A DNA stretch of 64,000 bases from Gyrodactylus bullatarudis. Lineage: Eukaryota; Platyhelminthes; Monogenea; Gyrodactylidea; Gyrodactylidae. Shown piece after piece: positions 40,301 to 45,700 of the stretch. The DNA is taken from NCBI GenBank assembly GCA_012064415.1, contig SSNU01000064.1, positions 367,327-431,326 on the forward strand, read 5' to 3'. The notes beneath the pieces were generated by a model. That model made no database searches and was not told the origin of the DNA. It saw nothing but the letters and a program-made list of their open reading frames with translations. Positions within the stretch are counted from its first letter, which is position 1. Every line of letters begins with the position of its first letter. The position numbers were made by a program, and so were the translations under genes.

Positions 40301-42655
40301 TATTCTTCCCATGTAGAGGAATAACTTGAAACTTGAAATTAATTTGCTTTTTAATTGAGCTAATGTAAAAAATCCCGATTTTTAGTTACAGTAAATCTGA
40401 AACTAATTTTTAAACACGGATTGTAATGCTTAGAAGAATTTTTGAAAAAAAACTTGAATTTATACAGGGTTTAAAATGAAAATTCTCACTTGCAATGTGA
40501 TATGGGTAATTGCTGTAGTTGAAACCTTCCAATTCCATTTGTATTGAGCCGTTTTTCACAGAAAATTCACTTAGACAAAAGCCTTGAAATATTCATAAAT
40601 TAATATAAAATATTTATAATTATAATCATTAATATTATTATCAAGGGAGTGAAGATCATGTTTTGTCTCGAAAAATATTGATGAGTGGAATGTCTTTATC
40701 GTAGTTCCACATAGATTATCCATTTTTATAGTTTTTCATTACACCTCGAAAATATCCAAAAACTTTTTCGATATTTTTTAAACTGCTTTATCAATTCAAA
40801 TTTCCATCCTTAATTGACGAGCTTTAATCAAGATGAATAAAATTTTTATCTTAAAACACTAAGAACGTGGGACAAGTTCTTTTTATTGGTTAATAAAAAA
40901 TTATAGAATACTGATCCCTGACTAGTTGTCAATAGATAGCATAACCAGGCAGTAAAAGAACAACGTTGTAATTCTCACCCTCTTTGCTATCTTCACAGAA
41001 ATGAAGGTTAATCCTGAGTACTGATAGATGCCAGGAAGCTTCCAAAATATCATGTTCATCAAAGAGACTTATTTTGGCACTATAGGGATTTGTATTGTTC
41101 TGGCTAAAATTATTTCCAGCATTATTATTTGTCTCATTCAAGGACTCCTTCTTGTGATGTGAATCTTTATTCTAAAACATGTATCAATCGATTATGATTC
41201 ATTCTGATATGCAAACAAGTTAGAAAACCAATGATAGGGGATTTAATTAATGATTAGACACAAATACTATATGACAGCATGTAGTTTGTTAACTTTTATG
41301 CTCAAATCAATTTTTATTTTCCTTCCAAATCAGGTTTTCACCGGCTAATTCATTCTAAAATAAAGGATTGCTAAAAAATCATTTTAAACATTTTTATCCT
41401 AACGCAGACGCTCAAGTTAATCCTGATTGGAAAATCATGCCTTATTTGAATTTTAGAGTAACCTTTTTGTCAAGTATCACCAAACAGTTTAACCATTCAA
41501 GGAAATGTGCTAGATTAAATAATTATAATGTTTGTTTGATTGAGTAGTTTAATAAGGGATTAGAATCGAATCAATGGAACTAAAAAATGATTCACTTTTT
41601 TCTTTGATTTAGAATTTTTTTCTAAATTCTAGAGTAAAAAATAGATAAAATACATAATATAAAAATGATTCCTCTTGTTAAAAGAGGAAAACCCACTCTT
41701 GCCTTTTCTTGTGCTCTCTTTTTAGCTTGTTCAGAAGACTTTTGGATAGACTGCTGTAAGGAATGGATAAATATTGATGTCGCCTCTAATTGACTGACAG
41801 TTAGAATCCACATTAAATCGCCAAAGATAAATTCCACTTTTGATGAGAGAACCGAGCAATCTATAAATTTAATGATACAGTACAAACCAGTGTAGCAGAA
41901 AAATAATCTGATAAGCTATTCTCTTATAACGTACCATTGATTGATTTTTTGAAAATCATTCTAACAGTGGCTGAGTCTGTTATAAGCTTTACTGGACAAA
42001 TTTCGTGATCTGTCAGTAAACCATTTGCCTCGAAACGAATTGAGTCACAAGCTATTTCTTTGAAAAGTAGTAGATTTTGTTTATCCTGGGATATGAGAGT
42101 GGTTTGTGCAAGATCTCCATTTTTCCAGTTAGGCAATTTACTAGCGACTTTTATTCGATTTATTTCAATGAATGATTTGAAGGTTGGTGATGTGAATTGT
42201 ACTCGAACAAGATTAACACTGACTCTAATGCTATCGATAACTTTATCGACAAATCCATATTTTCCATTTGAAGAACGATAAGAGCTAGTTACGTCATCGG
42301 GAATGTCTCTTGGTTGCTCTAATGCTTCTAGTCTGACGTTAACTTCATCTAAAATCACATGTATTGGTTGAGTGTTTAATTTTGTCCATTGTATCTGAGT
42401 GAAAGTTATAATAAAATTGACCAACTTTGACAGAAACTTGATTGCAAGTAGCATTTTTAAGAATAAGCCAAGTTGGCAAATCCAAAACTTCCATGAGCAC
42501 ATTTTCGTCTAATTCCAAGTTGTTAAGATTAATTTCTCCTTTAAATGCATTGAAATGTAACTTGTTGGGCTCAAGATTTTTGGCAAATCTAAAATAAAAT
42601 GCTTGATTTACTTGGAAATAGGCTTTATAATCTGCTTTTTAAGGATTGTTGACAT
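1385..42655 (-). CDS. BLTP3: Bridge-like lipid transfer protein 3 (UHRF1BP1/SHIP164 family)
   Basis: Large spliced gene. The protein family forms a hydrophobic groove that moves phospholipids between membranes at endosomal contact sites. Start ATG 42655; first residues MSTILKKQIIKPISK, then the chorein-like N-terminus (LDLPTWLILKNATCNQVSVK, IQWTKLNTQPIHVILDEV). Exons with consistent splice phase: 42612-42655, 42426-42588, 41935-42394, 41697-41860, 40979-41171, 40490-40582, 38398-38676, 31000-31106, 29067-29162, 28908-28979, 28503-28703, 27356-27766 (together 761 codons). Later exons are less exact: about 22390-22766 (borders unsolved), 19328-19600, about 18403-18569, 13235-13410, 11275-11583, 2670-2843, 1385-1831. 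The last exon encodes a coiled-coil start and a basic tail, as the family's C-terminus does. The total of about 1390 aa is close to the family's usual 1400-1460. The first two introns are 23 and 31 nt, while several others exceed 4 kb and carry transposons. VPS13 was considered, but the order of motifs follows UHRF1BP1L. Confidence 0.88.
2950..3642. repeat. MITE with about 160-bp terminal inverted repeats
   Basis: The left end (from 2950, TACCATTTTCAGATCGTTTT) is inverted at the right end (to 3642, AAAACGATCTGAAAATGGTA). Arms run about 2950-3110 and 3483-3642 and include a G-run/C-run pair near 3080 and 3505. Flanking TA dinucleotides (2948-2949 and 3643-3644) fit a Tc1/mariner-type target duplication. 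No transposase is present. It lies in an intron of BLTP3. Confidence 0.8.
3645..5081. other. BLTP3 intron sequence, nothing recognised
   Basis: AT-rich intron between the 2670-2843 exon and the exon at 11275-11583. No long open frame or clear repeat structure was seen in this part, up to the left border of the Tc1-like element. Confidence 0.5.
5082..6545 (+). mobile_element. Tc1-like transposon 1 with long inverted repeats
   Basis: An inverted repeat of about 190 bp bounds the element: left from TAGTGGTTGCAAAATTTAGG (5084), right ending in its reverse complement (6543). The arms match on through blocks near 5112-5270 and 6335-6480. TA flanks both ends, the Tc1/mariner target signature. The element is about 1.46 kb and contains a frame-broken transposase, listed separately. 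It sits in a BLTP3 intron, on the strand opposite to that gene. Confidence 0.88.
5343..6329 (+). pseudogene. Tc1-like transposase, frame-broken
   Basis: The enzyme family cuts and pastes its own element through an RNase-H-like DDE domain. The reading starts at ATG 5343 (MPNRNRLFTKDRLNVRFELK) with a helix-turn-helix region, stops near 5503-5507, and resumes in another frame from about 5508 to 5742. It shifts again and runs open from about 5718 to the stop at 6329. Visible motifs: FSDEMKFNLDGPDG (first Asp), FQHDNAPCHRS (second Asp) and PIENIWG (Glu). The Asp-Glu spacing is 31 residues instead of 34 because the usual SPDLNPIE stretch reads LDLKPIE, a loss of three residues. Two frameshifts plus this deletion make activity unlikely. 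Confidence 0.88.
6546..11274. other. Large BLTP3 intron part, no gene seen
   Basis: About 4.7 kb of AT-rich intron. A solo terminal sequence of the foldback family lies near 7085-7130 (TTCTCATCTTCATG type). A short palindrome of TTATTAATAATAACTTATTA type lies near 8116-8144 and is repeated near 18150-18185. At 10317-10336 there is a 20-nt match to the hammerhead flank found at 32112-32131 (opposite strand), but without the rest of the ribozyme. No protein domain was recognised in the short open frames, including the one at 10175-10375. Confidence 0.5.
11975..12535. repeat. Foldback MITE, copy 2
   Basis: The inner arms near 11978-12060 and 12360-12425 are inverted repeats (for example CGATTCGGAGAAAAAAAATTT on the left against its complement on the right). 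The right end carries the family terminus (TTCCCATCTTCATATTAACT). The left outer terminus appears to be missing, so this copy is truncated. Confidence 0.68.
14620..15525 (+). pseudogene. LINE reverse transcriptase fragment, 5'-truncated
   Basis: An open frame from about 14620 to the stop at 15525 encodes the C-terminal half of a non-LTR retrotransposon reverse transcriptase. SGVPQGSTIRPLLFNIFFAD (about 14680-14740) is the fingers/palm motif, and FKFADDLKF carries the catalytic F-A-D-D. Downstream, the LTHFDYISPLL and ARYIERIQSRFLYSLYPEL stretches are typical of the thumb and C-terminal region. The endonuclease and first half of the RT are absent, as expected from 5' truncation at insertion. 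The family resembles the CR1/jockey type, but the clade is not certain. It lies antisense in a BLTP3 intron. Confidence 0.85.
15526..18402. other. BLTP3 intron, no gene seen
   Basis: About 2.9 kb of AT-rich intron. The only structure noticed is a decayed copy of the hammerhead-bearing repeat at about 16127-16200 (listed separately) and the palindrome near 18150-18185. Short open frames here show no domain. Confidence 0.5.
16127..16200 (+). repeat. Decayed copy of hammerhead-bearing PLE repeat
   Basis: The sequence follows the copies at 44395-44460 and 45010-45100: GTCGGTGT, then a degenerate core (CTAAGAGA), then the palindromic stem III GAATAAAGCTTTATTC, then CACCAAT and the shared downstream block AATCTTTCGTTC. 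The core has lost CUGANGA, and the GAAA box reads GAGA, so it should not cleave. It marks an old insertion of the same element. Confidence 0.6.
19020..19061 (+). ncRNA. Type I hammerhead ribozyme motif (copy A)
   Basis: Order on the plus strand: stem I 5' strand UAAGU (19020-19024), core CUGAAGA (19025-19031), short stem II/loop (19032-19039), GAA (19040-19042), stem III AUAAA/UUUAU with a 3-nt loop (19043-19055), cleavage-site C (19056), then stem I 3' strand ACUUA (19057-19061). Stems I and III pair perfectly and all core residues are present. Stem II is weak: only its outer G-C pair is canonical. Minimal type I hammerheads of this order are known from Penelope-like elements. It is antisense to BLTP3. 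Confidence 0.7.
20002..20039 (+). ncRNA. Type I hammerhead ribozyme motif (copy B)
   Basis: AGU (20002-20004), core CUGAUGA (20005-20011), stem II/loop GAACUGGU (20012-20019), GAA (20020-20022), stem III of mostly paired AUAUA/UUUAU (20023-20035), cleavage-site A (20036), ACU (20037-20039) pairing with the first three bases. The core is complete. Stem I is short, with a possible extra U-G pair. A PLE coding fragment lies 1 kb downstream on the same strand, which fits an origin from that element type. Confidence 0.65.
20850..20892 (+). repeat. Short LINE fragment next to PLE
   Basis: CTAAATTCATACAATGCTCG at about 20862-20881 nearly repeats the LINE at 14620-15525 (around 15234-15255, encoding LNSYNARI). 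This is a tiny remnant of the same LINE family directly upstream of the PLE fragment, and suggests nested insertions. Confidence 0.55.
21019..21669 (+). pseudogene. Penelope-like element, C-terminal GIY-YIG part
   Basis: Open frame ending at 21669. PLE proteins join a reverse transcriptase to a C-terminal GIY-YIG endonuclease that nicks the target. Only the linker and endonuclease are present here: LLIYKFQCDCRATYIGVTIR (GIY-YIG core with the Cys-x-Cys before it), an HLRQEGHEAS stretch and the FINLYKPNLCVQ tail. These match the order seen in the better copy at 32251-33525. The usual YIGQT reads YIGVT and the following Arg-x-x-Glu-His reads Arg-x-x-Asp-His. The RT domain is absent, so the copy is 5'-truncated. 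It lies antisense to BLTP3 in an intron. Confidence 0.85.
22767..24320. other. BLTP3 intron, no gene seen
   Basis: About 1.5 kb of AT-rich intron between the ~22.4-22.8 kb exon region and the pogo-like element. No domain or clear repeat structure was seen. Confidence 0.45.
24323..25631 (-). mobile_element. Pogo/Tigger-like transposon with perfect 129-bp TIRs
   Basis: The terminal inverted repeats 24323-24451 and 25503-25631 appear identical over 129 nt by eye. They begin CAGTACGAACTG and are flanked by TA on both sides (24321-24322, 25632-25633), as expected for pogo-type insertion. The element is 1309 bp and holds remnants of a transposase on the minus strand. The identical ends indicate a young insertion. 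The body lacks part of the catalytic domain, so the copy probably moved using an enzyme supplied from elsewhere. Confidence 0.92.
24673..25496 (-). pseudogene. Pogo/Tigger-like transposase, internally deleted
   Basis: Two minus-strand pieces. The upstream one (25496-25272) reads MACEGYKNKIIAEKTRLTID and is likely the N-terminal DNA-binding part. The downstream one (25170-24673) holds the DDE_1-type catalytic half: KKPRCFHNNVPPHYRGNKSA, then NSELFREWLISF, LLLADNVAFHK (second Asp) and CTSVCQPLDQGII (third Asp). The block with the first catalytic Asp, which should precede KKPRCF, is missing, so the enzyme cannot be active. The family is normally about 450-550 aa; here about 240 remain. Confidence 0.85.
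25634..26611. other. BLTP3 intron, no gene seen
   Basis: About 1 kb of AT-rich intron between the pogo-like element and the foldback copy. No recognisable domain or repeat. Confidence 0.45.
26612..27105. repeat. Foldback MITE, copy 3
   Basis: Begins with the family terminus TTGATATAAAGTTGGGAATC near 26614 and shows the same internal order as copy 1 (GGCGCC block, TTTGAACTGAAAA block). The right half repeats AATTGGCAACATGATCTGGA near 27073, as in copy 1. The outer right terminus is missing. Confidence 0.65.
28123..28380 (-). pseudogene. Mariner-type helix-turn-helix fragment
   Basis: An 85-aa open frame (MHEKIQEKLYNLFIS to the stop at 28123). IRAIIYFNYSFGHTASEAFK followed by MSTIQKWYCLFKNG resembles the HTH_48 domain that opens mariner transposases (the pattern of a helix, GxTAxEA, a second helix ending in a W-x-x-x-F-x-x-G). 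No DDE domain follows on either side. It lies in a BLTP3 intron on the same strand as that gene, between the exons at 27356-27766 and 28503-28703. It could also be a small retained or co-opted domain; a remnant is more likely. Confidence 0.6.
29163..30999. other. BLTP3 intron, no gene seen
   Basis: About 1.8 kb of AT-rich intron between two well-supported BLTP3 exons. Nothing recognised. Confidence 0.5.
31660..31910 (-). pseudogene. Second PLE family, GIY-YIG fragment
   Basis: On the minus strand the sequence reads SSIGQTGKSFETRIKQYKNS, the GIY-YIG pattern in which the following Arg lies on the catalytic helix. After a frame break it continues with LHEALEIGINDTFNGNI. The wording differs from the PLE at 32251-33525 (YVGQTTRSLGERVREH), so it belongs to another PLE family. 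It contains stops and is short. It sits in the 7.3-kb BLTP3 intron just beside the larger PLE. Confidence 0.65.
32083..32122 (-). ncRNA. Type I hammerhead ribozyme motif (copy C) in PLE 3' region
   Basis: On the minus strand: GAGU (32122-32119), CUGAAGA (32118-32112), stem II/loop GACCCGGC (32111-32104), GAA (32103-32101), stem III AUA/UAU closing a larger loop (32100-32088), cleavage-site C (32087), ACUC (32086-32083) pairing with GAGU. All conserved core positions are present. Its place 3' of the PLE open frame ties the motif to this element class. It is in sense orientation within a BLTP3 intron, so it would be transcribed with that pre-mRNA. Confidence 0.75.
32251..33695 (-). pseudogene. 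Penelope-like RT/GIY-YIG protein, truncated and frameshifted
   Basis: A long open frame (33525 to 32251, 424 aa) plus an upstream piece in another frame (33695-33513). Upstream piece: YYKQVDGVAMGSPVGPLLAD, an RT palm motif. Then, after one frameshift near 33515-33540, LYLRYLDDTFLVVE with the catalytic Asp-Asp. Downstream: the HFKCSCGISYVGQTTRSLGE GIY-YIG core followed by RVREH, and a long basic tail ending TTKRKRKRYSGQLQIDNFLK, probably nuclear-targeting. The N-terminal half of the RT is missing at the junction near 33690. Apart from the frameshift the frame is clean, so this is a fairly recent copy. Confidence 0.9.
33791..35762. other. BLTP3 intron, no gene seen
   Basis: About 2 kb of AT-rich intron. 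Near 33828-33858 GGTTCAGAACGCTACTTTTA is similar to sequence near 31890-31915 (opposite strand) and near 46778-46800, perhaps PLE remnants. The open frames at 35004-35348 (plus) and 34988-35200 (minus) overlap each other, are simple in composition and match nothing I recognise. Confidence 0.45.
35763..36069. repeat. Small MITE with perfect 21-nt terminal inverted repeat
   Basis: Positions 35763-35783 and 36049-36069 are exact reverse complements (TGATTACTAGGGCCTCAAAA plus one base). The 307-bp unit between them has no coding potential. A non-autonomous DNA element is the simplest reading. Confidence 0.7.
36830..38188 (-). mobile_element. Tc1-like transposon 2, decayed
   Basis: Inverted ends: the left TATATACTGGTCGA (about 36830-36843) matches the right end near 38175-38188 with one change. 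The arms continue for about 150 bp (36850-36997 against 38011-38160). Between them a minus-strand transposase is readable with several stops and shifts (about 37190-37610): FTDEKRFNLDGPDGLIYYW, FQQDNAPCHTSKSTIEWL and SPDLNPIENLWG. The Asp-Glu spacing is 34, the classical Tc1 DD34E. A TAG replaces the usual Trp before SPDLNPIE. It is related to transposon 1 but a different family member. Confidence 0.85.
39718..40080. repeat. Foldback-family terminal fragment, copy 4
   Basis: Starts with CTAATTAATATGAAGATGAG and shows the shared inner block TTTGAACTCAAAATTTTTAT near 39890-39910. Only one arm is clear. Confidence 0.5.
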
Positions 42656-42753
42656 AAATCCTTTCTACATTATTTTCAAACTGGTACAAAACAATAAACA
42701 ATACATCATGAAAGAGTGTGTTTTACCACGGCCCGGTATCAAATTCTAAAATT
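42656..42753. promoter_or_regulatory. Shared BLTP3/DCTN1 bidirectional upstream region
   Basis: Only 98 bp separate the BLTP3 ATG (minus, 42655) and the DCTN1 ATG (plus, 42754), so both 5' UTRs and the core promoters must overlap or lie inside each other. No clear TATA box was seen. A short GC-rich patch (CACGGCCCGG, 42727-42736) stands out in otherwise AT-rich DNA. Function as a bidirectional promoter is inferred from the layout. Confidence 0.6.
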
Positions 42754-45700
42754 ATGGCTCCAGTAAAAGTGGGCGATGTTGTCACTGTCCAGGGAAAAGA
42801 TTGTAAAGGAACAGTTGCCTTTATAGGAACGACAAGTTTTTCTCCAGGAAAGTGGATAGGTGTTGCTTTAGATGAACCACAAGGAAAAAATAATGGAAGT
42901 ATACAAGGAAAAAAGTATTTTACATGTCCTGATAACCATGGAGTCTTTGTGAGAGAGACCCAGGTAAGAACATTAAATTATTATTTCCCTTAGATATCTG
43001 TTGTTGATGGAAGTTCAAAGGCTGATGATTCGGTTATGAACACTTCTGCGTCGAGTATAAAATCAGGTTAGTTAATATAGAGTACTCTTTATTTGTTATC
43101 GGCATCAATTTCACATTTTCCCAACTTTTAATTCCAGTCTCTCAAATTAAAAGTAAGCTCTATAGGTACCTAACTAGTTGCTTTCATAATTTGATCGATT
43201 TTTTCTTCACATCCCCTGAAATTCTGAATACGAATACATCTTTATTAACTTTTAAATTTAAATTTTTAGATTCAAGTTCTTCAGTTATGAATCAATCCCG
43301 AGACAAAAGCTTTACAAGCGATGCCTCAAAATCTCCTAGAACGATTCCTCGTGTTGAAAGGAATTCATCAGTCGAACCACCACCGACAACCCAGCCCAGA
43401 GGTTCCATTAGCTCGCAACAAAAGATTCCTCTTACTGAATCTTCCAATCAACCAAGGTTATCTCTTGCACCTCAACAGAAGCCTCTACCCATTGTCGATG
43501 AATCTGATAAGAATTTAGCCCCAATTGAAGTCGCTGTATTGAAGCAGGAAATTAAAGATCTCAATGAAAAACTCGAAACCATTATGGCTAAGCGAGCAGA
43601 AGATCGTGAGAAGCTCCGCGAAGCTGATAAATTACGAATTCAGTTTACTCAAGTCGAGGAAAACAGAAAGATGCTTCAGGATAAAAATAGTCAATTGATA
43701 AGAGAAATGGAATCTCTCAAAAAGGTAAGCAAGCAAGACTTGTCGCTGTTAACACTCAAATCATTGATTTTTATTCTACTCTTTTAATTGATTTTTTGAA
43801 ATATTTCTACTCACCACTGATTTTTGATATCCATCTCGGTTTTTTCACTCGATCTATACAAAAATATGATTCAAACTTTCTTTTTGAAACTATAGGAAAA
43901 AAATGACATTCAAACATCATTCGATAATTATCGTGAGGAGATGACCGAAATCCAAGAGACAATAGAACTCTCTACCCTCGATAAGGAGATGGCTGAAGCA
44001 AAACTTGACGAAGCTCTCTCTGAGCTGAAAGTCATTCAAGATAAAATTGAAGAACTACAGTTGGAGAATGAGATTCTCAAAGAGGAAATTCAATTAAAAG
44101 GTAATTTCTGAAAATTCCTTGGAAATATCTTTGAAATTTCCTCATAGACTTGCAATATTTAGAGAATGATCCTGGTTCTGCTCCCTCTGGCACAGGTGAT
44201 GGGACCTCCTCTTTGGAGTTAAAACAACTTGAACAACAAAACGAAAGACTCAAGGAAGTTGTCATAAAGATGAGAGATCTCTCTAACCAGGAAAAATATG
44301 AAATATCTCTTCTCACCAAAGAGGTGAGTCGAATTTTCAAATTGAACCCAGTAATTAATTTTTGGATTGCTGTTAAGAACATACGAAAGATTTTTTTGAT
44401 GAATAAAGCTTTATTTTCATCAGTTCTCTCCAGATCAAACACTGACTATCGATATATATATATAAATGAATAGCATTTATTTGTCACGAGTTGACCAATG
44501 GGAGCTGAGTGTGTTCATACTCTTTGGGCTGTGAAGAATACATCTATTTTTTGATTAGCGGTTGGTAATCCTTTCCTCTGTTTTCCCGTTATTTTGTGTT
44601 GCTTAGGTAGTATGGATAGGTTTCTTTTTCGCGTCCCTTAGGGTGAATTTGTCTGTTAATGTCATCTGTAAATTTTCTCCCTTTTTCTGGGATTCTATTT
44701 CATTAATTTGTTCATTTTTAAAGAGACAATTATGAGGATAAATTTCCAGAATTTTCCAAATTACTTTTTAAAAATTAATATCTGATGAGAAGAATTATTG
44801 AATTAAAATTGTATTCAGAGTTAAATAGATAAACTTCTATTGTAAAAACTTGACCAAAAAGTGAACAGAATGTTTCTTCGTTTTCAATATCAATGAAAAA
44901 TAGTATTTTATTAGCTAAATAAATAACTGTAATCGTATAAAAATTTACTGATGAATTAAATGGTATAGAATTATATTTTTAAAATTGTTTTTGCAACCAC
45001 TATATATATCGATAGTCGGTGTTTGGTCTGGAGAGAACTGGCGAAAATAGATTTATTCACCAAAACAATCTTTCGTTCGTTCTTAACTCCAGCATGTCTC
45101 CAGGTCAGCAACCCAAAAATATCTTCGAGGAAATCAGGCAAATTATGTCTTCCAAACATTATTTATTAATAATAAGATATTATTTATACTGAATTTTATT
45201 TCAAGCGCAACACATTGAGAGAGGAAAACGAAAAGATGATTGGCGAAAAAATAGCTCTTGAAGATGAAATAAAACGCGCCCAAGATGGTATTATAGTACT
45301 TCGCGAACAAGCCGATGCTGCACTTGGATCTGATGCAATTCTCGCTCAACTTACCGAGAGAAATTTATCCCTTGAGGAGCAATTGGAAGAATTGAAAGAG
45401 GAACGTGATACCTATGAGGCATTGTGTGAGACTAACGATGAGTTCATTGAAAGCCAAAAGAGTCATATTAACGATCTAAAGGAGGAAATCCAATCTTTAG
45501 AGACTAAAAAGATGGAATACCTGAAGGTCATTGAAATTGAAAAGGAGAAGCTCAATGATTATGAGAGTACCTTTGTCAAGTTTCGTGAGCTCATCTCTGA
45601 TTTGCAGGCAGAGAATGGCAAACTAAAAGATTCCCTCAATATAAAATCTGATGGAGATGCCCTTTCTAGTACAAATACCCAGGAGATCCTTGAGATGACA

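Larger units (their letters stand above)
44357..45100. repeat. Inverted pair of hammerhead-bearing repeats in DCTN1 intron 6
   Basis: Arms of about 100 bp (44357-44460 and 45001-45100) are imperfect inverted copies. Each holds ATCGATAGTC, a hammerhead-like unit and AATCTTTCGT followed by GTTCTTAAC. About 540 bp lie between, without a recognised protein. Just before the right arm, TTTTGCAACCACTATA (44986-45003) resembles the terminal repeat of Tc1-like transposon 1, so the insertion may be composite. Confidence 0.7.

Noticed and set aside
1385..42655. VPS13 as the identity of the large lipid-transfer gene
   Set aside because: The N-terminus, the WTKL-x-T-x-PI motif and the total of about 1390 aa fit UHRF1BP1/SHIP164, far shorter than VPS13.
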